NCBI GenBank assembly: GCA_951813535.1
Contig: OX638345.1
Coordinates: 3,650,608-3,714,607, forward strand
From: an uncultured Dehalococcoidia bacterium
GTDB lineage: Bacteria; Chloroflexota; Dehalococcoidia; Lucifugimonadales; UBA3495
Direction of reading: 5' to 3'
DNA length: 64,000 bases
This document shows positions 49,903 to 58,295 of the stretch, piece by piece. Made by a program: the position numbers and the translations under genes. The notes beneath the pieces are model-generated. The model saw only the letters and a program-made list of their open reading frames with translations. It made no database searches and was not told the DNA's origin. Every line of letters begins with the position of its first letter. Position 1 is the stretch's first letter.

Positions 49903-49951
49903 CGCAAGCCGGCCGGCGGTAGAGCGCATTGCCTCGATCAATCCAGACACA

Positions 49952-51223
49952 ATGAGCGCGTTATCCGCTCCCGTCGCCTACAGCGATCTGCCGCGCCGGT
50001 ATCACCGGTGGAAGTGGCAGGTGCTGATCTCGTTCTGCGCCTTCTACCTGTTTGTTTATACCGGGAGGTTCAATTTCTGGCCCACGTCGCCGCTGATCAA
50101 GGACGACCTGCAGCTGACCAACATCGAGATCGGCATCATCAACGCGATGCTGCTCTGGGGGTTCATGCTGGGCGACCTGGTGCACGGGCGGCTTTCGGAG
50201 GCCTACGGGCTGCGGCTGTGGGTGACGCTGGGCGCGGTGTTGACCACGGTATTCAACTGGGCGACATCATTTGGAACCTCCGCAGTCACCATGGCCATTC
50301 CGTGGGCCATGGCAGGTTTCGTCAACGCGGCCTGCTGGTCGCCGGCCATCAGCATGATCAGCCAATGGTGGCCTCGCCGCGAGCGCGGCATCGCCATGGG
50401 CATCATCGGCACCATGACCGGCGGGGCAATGCTGCTGATGTGGTGGCTGAGCAGCTGGGTCGCCGCGGAATGGGGCTGGCGCGCCGCGTTTCGCTACCCG
50501 CCGCTGATGATCATGGCGCTGGGAATCGCCTTTTACTTCGCCACGCGCGACCGTCCCCGGGAGGTGGGACTGCCCGAGTACATCGAGGAGGACGAGATTT
50601 CGGCAGCGCCGGAGACGGTGAGCGAAGAGGAACTCAAGGGTCTGGGACCGTACAAATACCTGCTAACCAACTCCCGGTTCCAGCTGGCCTGCCATGTGAA
50701 GGGGCTGGAGAACGTGGCGCGTTACGGGCTGACCACGTGGGTGCCGCTGTACTACTTCGAGGCTGGTGGGCTGGACATAACGCAGACGGTGCTGATCACC
50801 TTCCTGCTGCCCCTGGGCTACCTGATTGCGCCTCCCATGTCGGGCTTCATATCGGATCGGCTGTTGGGGAGCCGACGGCGGCCGCTGGTGATTGCGTCCT
50901 GCTTCCTGTCGGCGGCAGCGCTGGTGGCGATTGCGGTGGCGCCGCCGTCCAACGCGTGGCTGGGCGCGGCGCTGATGCTGTGGGGAGGGGTCAGCATGGG
51001 GGTGTCGCTCATCTCCACCATCTCGGTGGACCTGTCGGGTCGCAAGATGGCCGGGACCGGGGCCGGCGTGCTGGACGCCCACGGTTACCTCTATGCCGGC
51101 GCCCAGGCTCTGATCTTCAGCGTGCTGCTGGACATGACGGGCAGCCCGTGGCCGATCGTGTTCCTGGCCATGGCGGCGACGCGGCTGATCTCGGCGGCGA
51201 TGATCAGCCGGGTGCGGGTGTAG
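49952..51223 (+). CDS. MFS transporter, organophosphate/nitrate-sugar phosphate antiporter-like
   Basis: 423 residues, about twelve hydrophobic segments. Two halves are split by a charged loop near residues 200-230 (EEDEISAAPETVSEEELKG). Start DLPRRYHRWKWQVLISFCAF and YTGRFNFWPTSPLIKDDL resemble the GlpT/UhpT-type (OPA) group, whose first helix contains R..F and where the family signature ...GAMLLMWWLSSWVAAEWGWR follows near 150. An organic anion is likely moved; which one is unknown. No ribosome site is apparent. Independent gene between the 49 kb module and the hydrolase. Confidence 0.82.
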   Translation: MSALSAPVAYSDLPRRYHRWKWQVLISFCAFYLFVYTGRFNFWPTSPLIKDDLQLTNIEIGIINAMLLWGFMLGDLVHGRLSEAYGLRLWVTLGAVLTTVFNWATSFGTSAVTMAIPWAMAGFVNAACWSPAISMISQWWPRRERGIAMGIIGTMTGGAMLLMWWLSSWVAAEWGWRAAFRYPPLMIMALGIAFYFATRDRPREVGLPEYIEEDEISAAPETVSEEELKGLGPYKYLLTNSRFQLACHVKGLENVARYGLTTWVPLYYFEAGGLDITQTVLITFLLPLGYLIAPPMSGFISDRLLGSRRRPLVIASCFLSAAALVAIAVAPPSNAWLGAALMLWGGVSMGVSLISTISVDLSGRKMAGTGAGVLDAHGYLYAGAQALIFSVLLDMTGSPWPIVFLAMAATRLISAAMISRVRV

Positions 51224-51272
51224 AGCTCGGACCCTTGCCAGAGCGAACGGGGCGTGGCAATCTGCGGACGCC

Positions 51273-52439
51273 ATGTTGCGGACGCTGGGACGGATTGCTT
51301 ACCGCTGGTACCTGATCGCCATTGTGGCCGGTGTGGTGCTCGTTGCCGTGCTGGCCTTGTTCAAGCCGGCGACCACCGCCATACACACCGCCGGGTTCGC
51401 CGCCCAGGTGCTACCGTCTCCGGTGAAGTTTCAACCGTGGCTGGCGCGGGAACCGGAGCATCGGGAAATATACTTCCGGCGCGATGACGGGACCGACGGG
51501 CAGGCCGACGTCTACGTGATCGACGACGGGAAGCGGCGCGCCGCCGTGCTGGTGTTCCTGGGGGCCAACGCAGCGGGCGCGGACGATCCGGACGTGATCA
51601 ACCTGGGGCAGGCGCTGGCGCGGACCGGATTTGCGGTGATGTACTACTGGTCGCCGACCATGGGGGAGCAGGCGCAGATCGACGTCGGGGAGATTGCCAA
51701 CCTGGTGGCGGCCTTCCAGCACCTGCGCGAGGAGGACTACGTCGACCCGGAGCGGGTTGGGCTGGCCGGCTTCTCGGTGGGGGCGTCCTTTGCACTGGTG
51801 GCGGCGGCCGACCCGCGAATTGCTGACGACATCGCATTCGTCAACGCTTTCGGCGGGTACTACGACACCGCTGACCTGGTGGTTCAGATCGCGTCGGGGC
51901 AGGCAATTGACGGCGGCGGGACGACGGCGTGGGAAGTGGACCGGCTGACGCGGCTGGTCTACAACAACATGCTGATCGATTCCATCGACGACCCGACGCA
52001 CCAAGAAACGGCGCGGGCCATTGCCGGTGGCGGGGCGTACAACCCCGATCAGCGAGTTCCACTACCCACCGAGGCGGCGTTTGCCCTGCTGGCCGGGGTT
52101 GATTACGTCGGGCAGGCGAGGTGGCGGTACGCGCAATTGACGGAGGACTTCCGGGCCGAGGTGGATTCCATCGCGCCGTCGCACCACGTGGGAGAGTGGG
52201 GTGAGAACACGGCGATGCGGGTCATGCACGACGTGGGGGACCCCTTGATACCGGTGGGGGAGTCGAGGCGGCTGGTCGACGCGCTGGAAGAACAGAGGCC
52301 GGAGGTGGAGGTTTACTACACCGAGACGGACATCTTCCGGCACGTGCGGCCGGATGCCGACCGGGATTTGAAGTCGCTACTGCGGGGGGCCTGGCAACTC
52401 TTCCGGCACATGTTCCACATCGTGGCGCTGGCGCGCTAA
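51273..52439 (+). CDS. Membrane-anchored alpha/beta hydrolase
   Basis: 388 residues. One N-terminal membrane helix (residues 10-32, YRWYLIAIVAGVVLVAVLALF), so the catalytic part is outside the cytoplasm. The hydrolase fold is shown by AAVLVFLGANAAGADDPDVI (oxyanion line), the nucleophile elbow VGLAGFSVGASFALVAA (Ser in GFSVG near 168), a candidate Asp in VMHDVGDPLIPVGESRRLV near 330 and a late His in DIFRHVRPD near 357. Dienelactone hydrolase-like or carboxylesterase; substrate unknown. It follows the MFS gene by 49 bases in the same direction. Confidence 0.8.
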   Translation: MLRTLGRIAYRWYLIAIVAGVVLVAVLALFKPATTAIHTAGFAAQVLPSPVKFQPWLAREPEHREIYFRRDDGTDGQADVYVIDDGKRRAAVLVFLGANAAGADDPDVINLGQALARTGFAVMYYWSPTMGEQAQIDVGEIANLVAAFQHLREEDYVDPERVGLAGFSVGASFALVAAADPRIADDIAFVNAFGGYYDTADLVVQIASGQAIDGGGTTAWEVDRLTRLVYNNMLIDSIDDPTHQETARAIAGGGAYNPDQRVPLPTEAAFALLAGVDYVGQARWRYAQLTEDFRAEVDSIAPSHHVGEWGENTAMRVMHDVGDPLIPVGESRRLVDALEEQRPEVEVYYTETDIFRHVRPDADRDLKSLLRGAWQLFRHMFHIVALAR

Positions 52440-52460
52440 CCGGCGGGGTGAAAGAACCGA

Positions 52461-52811
52461 TCAGTTGCGGTTCTTGAGGCGTTCGAGTTGCTGGACGGTG
52501 CCGGGGAGTTTCCAGTCGACGTACAGCAGGACGTGTTCCTTGATGGCCTCTTCGTGGACGCGGCAGGAGAAGCAGGCGCGGTCGATGCACAGGCCGTGCC
52601 GGGGGCGCAGGGCTTCGCGCAGGCCGGTCAATTGCTCGGCGAGGTCGGCGTCGATGGGTTGGCCCTGCTGGGCGCGGAGCAGCAATACATCCATCTGGTC
52701 GGCCAGCCGCTCCAGCAGTTCGTTGTAGCGCTGCAGGCCCTGCTCGACGAAGTTGCGAGGCTCCGCGGCCTGGAGGTAGGGGATCATCTGCATGTCGGGA
52801 ACGTCAGCCAT
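52461..52811 (-). CDS. Hypothetical Cys-containing helical protein
   Basis: 116 residues, mostly helical (NFVEQGLQRYNELLERLADQ, LAEQLTGLREALRPR). A Cys cluster GLCIDRACFSCRVHEE near residues 77-92 (C-x4-C-x2-C) could bind a metal or Fe-S cluster. C-terminal helix VQQLERLKNR. No family recognised. It converges on the hydrolase gene and is preceded upstream (right) by a repeat-rich gap. Confidence 0.55.
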   Translation of the reverse strand: MADVPDMQMIPYLQAAEPRNFVEQGLQRYNELLERLADQMDVLLLRAQQGQPIDADLAEQLTGLREALRPRHGLCIDRACFSCRVHEEAIKEHVLLYVDWKLPGTVQQLERLKNRN

Positions 52812-52924
52812 GGTGCACCTGTCTCTTCGCGTGGGGCGCGGTCAGCCGGTTCGGGCCACTGTATCACAGTATGGGTGATCGTTCGGCCGGGTCTCATGCG
52901 TACCCAGTTTGCGGCGGGGAAACG

Positions 52925-52960
52925 TCAGAATCAGGATTTTCAAGATTCAGGGATTATCAG
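52925..52960. repeat. Dispersed repeat family C, second copy
   Basis: GTCAGAATCAGGATTTTCAA followed by GATTCAGGGATTATCAGG; differs by few bases from 7205-7240 near leuA. Confidence 0.75.
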
Positions 52961-52994
52961 GATAGGACTTGCGCGGTTGGAAGCCTTTACGCTC

Positions 52995-53094
52995 GTCATT
53001 CCCGCGAAAGCGGGAATCCAGTGGCCGAAATCGTTAACAGTGTTCCAGATTAGTTCACTATGAAGTCTATGGATTCCTGCGGAAGCAGGAATGA
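52995..53094. repeat. Dispersed palindromic family B, second copy
   Basis: GTCATTCCCGCGAAAGCGGG with AATCCAGTGG at the left and GGATTCCTGCGGAAGCAGGA with ATGAC at the right: the same paired inverted layout as between ilvC and ilvN. Confidence 0.8.
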
Positions 53095-53189
53095 CGGGTT
53101 CGCAATTTCAGGTGCGTAACTTCTATGACAGCTATGGCGCGAGCGGGTAAGCACGGCAGCGAAGAGTATTCGCCCGTAACCGTCGGCGT

Positions 53190-54173
53190 TCAGCAATGTC
53201 CGCTGGCCGCTGGCTCGGCTGCGACGGGATCCGGCGACGTTTGCCCGTCGGCGGCCAGGGCGGCTTCCATGGCGGTGATGGCGACCTGGATCTGGTCCTC
53301 GTCGGGCTGGCGGGTGGTGATCAGCTGGAGGGCGAGGCCGGGCGCGGCCAGGGCCTTGCCGAACCAGGCCTGACGGTGGGCTCCGGCGAACCGGATGATC
53401 TCGTAGCTGACCGCGGCCACCACGGGGATGAGGGCGATGCGGGAGAGGATGCGCCATTCGAAGTCGGGGCGGCCCAGCAGGGCGAAGACCAGCACGGAGA
53501 CCACGGCCACGGTGAGCAGGAAGGCGGTGCCGCAACGGGGGTGAGGCGTGGGGTGGCGGCGCACGTTGTCCACGGTGAGGGGCTGGCCGGCCTCGTAGGC
53601 GTGGACGGCCATGTGCTCGGCGCCGTGGTAGGCGTAGACGCGGCGGATGTCCTTCATGGCGGAGATGCCGGCCACGTAGGCGACCAGGATGATCAACCGG
53701 ATGACGCCCTCGATGAGGTTGCTCACCACGGAGGACTCGAGGTAGGGGTCGATGAAGCGGACGGCCAGCAGCGGGAGAACGAGGAAGATGCCGATGCCGA
53801 TGGCCAGCGCGACCGCCATGGTCATTGCCATGACCCACTTGCTGGCGGAAGAGTCACCGCCGTCGCCGCCCTCGGATTCGCCGGCGGCGATGATGGCGGA
53901 ACGCTGCAGCGATTTCATGCCGTACCACAGCGTTTCAGCGAGGATGAGGACGCCGCGAACGAAGGGGACGCGGCGGACGCGTCCGGAGAAGCGGGAGCTG
54001 ACGGGCTCGGTGTCGCAGAATATGTCGCCGTCGGGCTGGCGCACGGCCAGGCTGTAGTGGCGCACGCCGCGGATCATGACGCCCTCGATCACCGCCTGGC
54101 CACCGTACAGCGGCCGGGCGGGCTGGGGACCGGCGGGCGGGGAATCTGTTGGGGAGCCAGGGCGTGCTGACAT
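53190..54173 (-). CDS. DUF1385 (YqhQ-like) membrane protein
   Basis: 327 residues from the ATG at 54173 (GGAAG eight bases upstream); the ten extra codons in the open frame come from a family B-like repeat and are unlikely. Family line: YGGQAVIEGVMIRGVRHYSL near residues 24-43, then several hydrophobic segments (VLILAETLWYGMKSL, VMAMTMAVALAIGIGIFLVLP, LIILVAYVAGISAM), the His-rich AYHGAEHMAVHAYEAG near 185 and HPTPHPRCGTAFLLTV. Annotated as metal-dependent enzymes of unknown role. The conserved His/Cys lines suggest a metal centre at the membrane. In many Firmicutes and Chloroflexota the gene is close to rpmE and prfA; here rpmE is about 1 kb upstream. Confidence 0.85.
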   Translation of the reverse strand: MSARPGSPTDSPPAGPQPARPLYGGQAVIEGVMIRGVRHYSLAVRQPDGDIFCDTEPVSSRFSGRVRRVPFVRGVLILAETLWYGMKSLQRSAIIAAGESEGGDGGDSSASKWVMAMTMAVALAIGIGIFLVLPLLAVRFIDPYLESSVVSNLIEGVIRLIILVAYVAGISAMKDIRRVYAYHGAEHMAVHAYEAGQPLTVDNVRRHPTPHPRCGTAFLLTVAVVSVLVFALLGRPDFEWRILSRIALIPVVAAVSYEIIRFAGAHRQAWFGKALAAPGLALQLITTRQPDEDQIQVAITAMEAALAADGQTSPDPVAAEPAASGHC

Positions 54174-54561
54174 TTCGCGTCTTCCGGCGAAAGCCGGGAC
54201 CAAGTCCGTTACGTTAAGGGATGATAAATCTGGCCAATGTTCCGATGCCGGAGGTTTCCAGGTTCCTGCTTTCGCAGGAACGACGGGAGGTTTTCCCGAA
54301 TGTCAACACTGCCTTGCCATCACTCGAACCCGCATCGGCGGAGCCGGGGGAATCTGCATGGATACACAGGATGGAACATGATCGAATTGATGAGGTGATC
54401 CACATCAGTCCAGAGCGAAAGTGGATAGAAGGAGCGAACAACAGGGTCAAAGGGGGCTCTTAACAACTAGCGAGTCCCTCTCATTCACCTTACACCATCT
54501 CAATCATCCTGTTTATTCATGCGAATTGTCCCTCTTCGGCAAACTGAGTACGCGTGAGGGG
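54174..54561. other. Intergenic stretch with decayed repeats
   Basis: 388 bases. About 54177-54294 contains a decayed family B repeat (TTCCGGCGAAAGCCGGGACC and GGTTCCTGCTTTCGCAGGAA). The rest is low in coding signals; an 80-codon frame from 54221 is mostly translated repeat and I do not call it. Confidence 0.55.
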
Positions 54562-54969
54562 TTAGACATCCAGCTTGTGCCAGGCTTCGCGGAACGCGGT
54601 CTCGGAGAAGGCGTCGGGCTGCAGCCACATGGGCCCGCCGAACTCCTCCTCCAGCCGGCCATCGTCGCGCACGTCGTCGCGGGAGAGGAGGTAGGTGACC
54701 GGGAGGTCGGCCAGGATCTCGGTGCTGATGACGAGGTACTCCCAGTCCCAGTCGAGGCCGTCGACGTCGTAGAAGCGCACGGCCTGGCTGTGTTCCTGGG
54801 AGTGGAACTTGAGGCGGAGTTCCCGGGACTGTTCAGGGATGCCGGCGATGACCTCGTCCTCGTTGGGGCTGCGACGCGCGATGAAGCACTGCCAGCCGTG
54901 CTCGGCCAGGCGTTCGGCCAGGTAGACGCGTCCGTACTCACGGACGGTTTTGGGCACGTAGCGCGGCAT
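54562..54969 (-). CDS. Hypothetical protein, possibly nuclease-like
   Basis: 135 residues from the ATG at 54969 after GGGGAGG; 23 codons upstream in the open frame are not expected to be translated. N-terminus YVPKTVREYGRVYLAERLAE has a helix as in small restriction-endonuclease-like proteins, followed by strands QCFIARR, LRLKFHS and EYLVIS. That helix-strand layout, with D/E and K in RELRLKFHSQ, could be a PD-(D/E)xK-type core, but the catalytic set is not convincing. C-terminus GGPMWLQPDAFSETAF resembles nothing known to me. Role unknown. Confidence 0.5.
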   Translation of the reverse strand: MPRYVPKTVREYGRVYLAERLAEHGWQCFIARRSPNEDEVIAGIPEQSRELRLKFHSQEHSQAVRFYDVDGLDWDWEYLVISTEILADLPVTYLLSRDDVRDDGRLEEEFGGPMWLQPDAFSETAFREAWHKLDV

Positions 54970-55185
54970 GGGGCGGCCTCCCCGGTCGGGTTGGGATGGT
55001 GAATACGAGAGTGGCGCGGCGGTTGGTTTCGCAGGCACGATGGTGGTTGGGATCGGTCACTGATGGCTTGACGAGATTGCCGCCCCCGCATCAAGTGCGG
55101 GGCCGCAAGGACGTTCGTTGCACCGGGTGGGCGTCGGTTCGACTTGCCGGACGCGGATTAATCAGGGGAGATGGTTATAGCAAAA

Positions 55186-55207
55186 CGGGAGCCGGTACCG
55201 GCTCCCG
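55186..55207 (-). terminator. Terminator of the rplU-rpmA-rpmE operon
   Basis: Perfect palindrome CGGGAGCCGGTACCGGCTCCCG (22 bases; 9-10 bp stem) 28 bases past the rpmE stop, followed on the minus strand by TTTTGCTAT. Confidence 0.85.
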
Positions 55208-55234
55208 CCAAAGGGTCCTCGTTGGGGTCGCGCG

Positions 55235-55438
55235 CTAGCCGTCCAGGTTGAAGCGCCGGCTGAAACGCTCGATGCGGCCCTGGGTGTCTACGATGCGCTG
55301 CTCGCCGGTGTAGAAGGGATGGCATTTGCCGCAGATCTCGACACGGAGGGCGGGCTTGGTGGCGCCGGTCTCGAAGACGTTCCCGCAGGAGCAGGTGACG
55401 GTGGACTTGAAGTACTGGGGATGGATTTCTGCTTTCAT
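55235..55438 (-). CDS. rpmE: Ribosomal protein bL31, zinc type
   Basis: 67 residues. It has the zinc-binding Cys version: [11 protein letters not shown] near residues 15-25 and [15 protein letters not shown] near 34-48, ending [10 protein letters not shown]. bL31 bridges the ribosomal subunits. Third gene of a leftward ribosomal run with rpmA and rplU, ten bases after rpmA; a strong terminator follows. The first knuckle is CSC with one residue between the Cys, as often seen. Confidence 0.97.
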   Translation of the reverse strand: MKAEIHPQYFKSTVTCSCGNVFETGATKPALRVEICGKCHPFYTGEQRIVDTQGRIERFSRRFNLDG

Positions 55439-55448
55439 GGCGTTTCCC

Positions 55449-55727
55449 CTATGCCGCGGCGGCCACGGCGTCGGCGAACGGGTAGACGCTGACGCGGCGC
55501 TTGCCCCGGGCCTTCCACTCGTAGGTCACCTGGCCGTCGATCTTGGCGAAGAGCGTATGATCCTTGCCCACGCCGACGTTGGTTCCGGGATGGATGCGGG
55601 TGCCGCGCTGGCGGACGATGATGGAGCCGCCGGTGACCCGCTCACCGCCGTACTTCTTGACGCCGAGGCGCTTTGGGTTGCTATCGCGGCCGTTGTTGGT
55701 GCTGCCGCCGGCCTTCTTGTGGGCCAT
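55449..55727 (-). CDS. rpmA: Ribosomal protein bL27
   Basis: 92 residues. Starts [20 protein letters not shown] right after Met, so no Firmicutes-type cleaved N-terminal extension; continues [21 protein letters not shown] and [14 protein letters not shown]. The N-terminal tail reaches the peptidyl-transferase centre. Four bases after rplU and ten before rpmE. ATG at 55727. Confidence 0.98.
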   Translation of the reverse strand: MAHKKAGGSTNNGRDSNPKRLGVKKYGGERVTGGSIIVRQRGTRIHPGTNVGVGKDHTLFAKIDGQVTYEWKARGKRRVSVYPFADAVAAAA

Positions 55728-55731
55728 GTCG

Positions 55732-56103
55732 CTATTCTCCTGTTTCGGGCTCGGTTGCGGCCTGGGGTTCGTCGGCTCGAGGCGCGCTTCCGGTGTCGAT
55801 ATCCTGGATGCGGATACGAGTGTAGTTCTGCCGATGCCCCTTCTTGCGGCGGTACCGGGTCTTGGCCTTGTACTTGAAGACGATGATCTTGCGATCCTTG
55901 TAGTGGGACTGGACCTCGGCGAGGACGCGGGCGCCTTCCACAGTGGGGGCGCCGAAGCGCATCTGGCCGTCCCGGGAGACGGCGAGAACCTCATCGAGGG
56001 CGGTGGTGCTGCCTTCTTCGGCCTCCAGCAGTTCAACGTCGAGGACGTCGCCGGGCGAGACGCGGTACTGCTTGCCGCCGGTTTTAACGATTGCGTAATC
56101 CAT
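55732..56103 (-). CDS. rplU: Ribosomal protein bL21
   Basis: 123 residues. Opening [20 protein letters not shown], then [20 protein letters not shown] (the conserved basic rRNA-binding line) and [13 protein letters not shown]-terminal extension of about 20 acidic residues ([16 protein letters not shown]) follows the normal end. First of the rplU-rpmA-rpmE run with GGGAG before ATG and a good promoter upstream. Confidence 0.97.
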   Translation of the reverse strand: MDYAIVKTGGKQYRVSPGDVLDVELLEAEEGSTTALDEVLAVSRDGQMRFGAPTVEGARVLAEVQSHYKDRKIIVFKYKAKTRYRRKKGHRQNYTRIRIQDIDTGSAPRADEPQAATEPETGE

Positions 56104-56129
56104 TTCGGTAATCTCCCAAACGGCCTACC

Positions 56130-56159
56130 ATTGTAGGTTTTGGGGTTTGGTGGTGTCAA
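56130..56159 (-). promoter_or_regulatory. Sigma-70 promoter of rplU
   Basis: Minus strand TTGACA (56154-56159), 18-base spacer, TACAAT (56130-56135), 26 bases before the rplU ATG. Confidence 0.8.
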
Positions 56160-56268
56160 GGTTGAGCCAGCGTCGGGAGTTCCAGGTTGTGCGGTGGGGG
56201 AAAGCGGGTGCGACCGCGGACGGCAAGTGTGGCGAAGGATCATTCACCCCTCACCGGAATGAGGACGG

Positions 56269-57090
56269 TCACCTGGAGCGGTCGTCGGCCTGGGCGCGGA
56301 GCAGTTTGGCCCGGTCGATAATCCGGGTGATGTCTGCTGCGGTCTTCTCGGCAAAGTCAGGGAAATGGGTGAGTTGAGGCTGTCGCCTGGCCCGGTATTC
56401 CGCCTCGCCTTCGTATTCAGTGTATACATCCGGAGGTATGGCCAACCGGAAGTCCCGGAGGCCGGAGTCGAAATGCCGGACGTTGCCGAGCAAGACCCCG
56501 ATGTCGTGAGTGTTGGCGTGCTGCCCGCCGGCGGCTGCCAAAAGCGCCTTCATCCCGTGTTCGAGCGCGTTCTGTGCGTGCTGTCCAATAGCCAGGTCGC
56601 TGCGGTGGTGCTCCGCAAGGAAAATGAACTCGTCCAGGTGAGTCTCGGCATGTCTCAGTCGCTCGTCGCAATTCAACCAGTCGTAGGCGTATTCGGTGTG
56701 TTCATCTTCGTAGTCGCGGGGACGATAGTTATCCGGGTCGCGAGGCATGACTATTCCATCTCGTGATGCGTTGGTTTCGACGCTGTTGACATACCGGCGA
56801 TTGAAGCGAAACTCGTCCAGCGTGCGCCAAACGAGTTCGACGGAAATTGGGCGCCCGTAAGCTTGCGCCGCGGCCGCGGCCACTATATCGGCAACGGCTT
56901 TTCTGCGGTTGGCATCGGGTTCACGCTCTTGGACGAGCATGACGTCGATGTCCGACGATTTCTCGTGGTAGTCGCCGCGGGCGCGGGATCCGAACAGTAT
57001 GACCAACTCGGCCTCCGACGTATTGAAGGCCGCTCGAGCCACGGGCAACGCGCGGTGGTCGACTTGGTGTGTTGCCGGTGGTGTGGTCAT
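56269..57090 (-). CDS. Nucleotidyltransferase-HEPN protein (MNT and HEPN in one chain)
   Basis: 273 residues. Residues about 30-110 are a minimal nucleotidyltransferase: VILFGSRARGDYHEKSSDID with the GSR and DxD metal residues. From about 130 a helical HEPN-like domain follows (RLRHAETHLDEFIFLAEHHR, IGQHAQNALEHGMKALLAAAGGQHANTHDIG), with a possible R/H-rich end. In most genomes MNT and HEPN are separate genes acting as antitoxin and toxin, where MNT adds AMP to the HEPN RNase; here they are fused. It lies next to an IS630 element and a DUF3800 gene in an accessory patch. No ribosome site precedes ATG. Confidence 0.78.
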   Translation of the reverse strand: MTTPPATHQVDHRALPVARAAFNTSEAELVILFGSRARGDYHEKSSDIDVMLVQEREPDANRRKAVADIVAAAAAQAYGRPISVELVWRTLDEFRFNRRYVNSVETNASRDGIVMPRDPDNYRPRDYEDEHTEYAYDWLNCDERLRHAETHLDEFIFLAEHHRSDLAIGQHAQNALEHGMKALLAAAGGQHANTHDIGVLLGNVRHFDSGLRDFRLAIPPDVYTEYEGEAEYRARRQPQLTHFPDFAEKTAADITRIIDRAKLLRAQADDRSR

Positions 57091-57836
57091 CAGGATGTCG
57101 CCGGGCCGTGGCGGTCGTTGACCGACGATAGTTTCATTATGCCATCAACCGCATCGGCAGGCGCTGAACACATCGCGGGCGACATGACACCAGGCGTTGC
57201 GCTGCCCACATGGAGAAGTTGTCCGGTGGTCAGAAGGAGATTGCGACGGGATGGGGCGCGCAACCAACTAAACCAAAGCCAAGGTGGGATGTGCATTTGC
57301 CGGGTGTTGGGAATCAGGCATCGGGTCTCGCATGAGTGCCTCGGCCCTTGATTGCAGGACGGTCCGGCAGCGGCGTCTCACCTCATCTCTCCGCCCAGCC
57401 AGGCCGTCCAGGAACCTGCCGACCCTTGCCTGAACCGCCGTCCGGCTTCCCAGGCACAGATTGCCAGTCGCCTCCTCTCTGACCCAGCCCCAGATGGCCT
57501 CATCGGCGTTGCAGTCCGGGCTGCAGCCCGGCAGATTCACCAGCCTCAGGTTGAGGCTGGGGGTCTTCAGGTACGACCGCATCGCCTCTCCGCGATGGGC
57601 TGGCGCGTTGTCCCAGATCACGTTGAGACGCCCGCCGGGCCTCTGGCGCAACTGTTCCAAGAAGGCAACCGAAGTTCCGGAGTTACTGTTCCCCTCCAGT
57701 TCCATCCATTCCACCTCGCCCGTCTCCAAGCACACCGCCGAATAATAGCTGGCCTTCTCGCCGTACTGCGGGCTGGTCGAGCCCACCAGGGCCGGTTCTC
57801 CCCGGAGCGCCCATGTGCCCCTCAGTTCCGCGTCCG

Positions 57837-57926
57837 CCCGGAAGTGAGCCGCGTCCCGGAAGTGAGCCTCGTCCCGGAAGTGAGCCGCGTCCCGGAAGTG
57901 AGCCGCGTCCCGGAAGTGAGCCGCGT
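57837..57926 (-). repeat. Five tandem 18-bp units in the IS630 transposase
   Basis: CCCGGAAGTGAGCCGCGT is repeated five times exactly end to end (one unit, 57855-57872, has T for G). On the coding strand the units encode D(A/E)AHFR, which contains the first catalytic Asp. Only one DEAHFR is normal in the family. Confidence 0.95.
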
Positions 57927-58261
57927 CGACCAAGAATATTTTCCCTCCGCTCCCTTGGGCCTCCTCCCTCAGCGCGGCATACTCTGCCACGAAGGCCTCC
58001 CGCTTGGACCCATTGGCCTTGACCAAGCGCTTCTGGGGCCGCTTGCAGCTGAACCCCAACCGGTGCAGCCAGTTCAAGCAACTGCTACGGCTCAACTCAA
58101 CGCCAAAGCGTTCGCAGACGAACTGCCTGACCCCTTTCCAATACCAGTTGGCCAGTTCCATGCCCGACGTGCTCGGCGACTCCTGCACCGCCCTTTTCAA
58201 ATCCTCCTGCTGCGCCTCGTCAAGGGCGGGGGGGAACCACCGGTCTGCTCGAACATCAATC

Positions 58262-58295
58262 CCGCAGGCCCTCCCGCGCCGCAGGCCCTCCCGCG
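58262..58295. repeat. 17-bp tandem duplication that breaks the IS630 transposase
   Basis: CCGCAGGCCCTCCCGCG at 58262-58278 and again at 58279-58295. Because 17 is not a multiple of three the frame is lost. Confidence 0.95.

Larger units (their letters stand above)
52812..53189. other. Repeat-rich intergenic stretch
   Basis: 378 bases holding a copy of family C repeat (52925-52960) directly followed by a paired family B repeat (52995-53094). I see no gene. Composition is lower in GC than the surroundings. Confidence 0.7.

Noticed and set aside
54221-54463. 80-codon frame between the DUF1385 and 54.5 kb genes
   Set aside because: Much of it is translated from a decayed palindromic repeat and it has no ribosome site.
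57837-57926. Possible CRISPR-like array
   Set aside because: Five units are contiguous without spacers, in frame, and inside a transposase; it is a tandem repeat.
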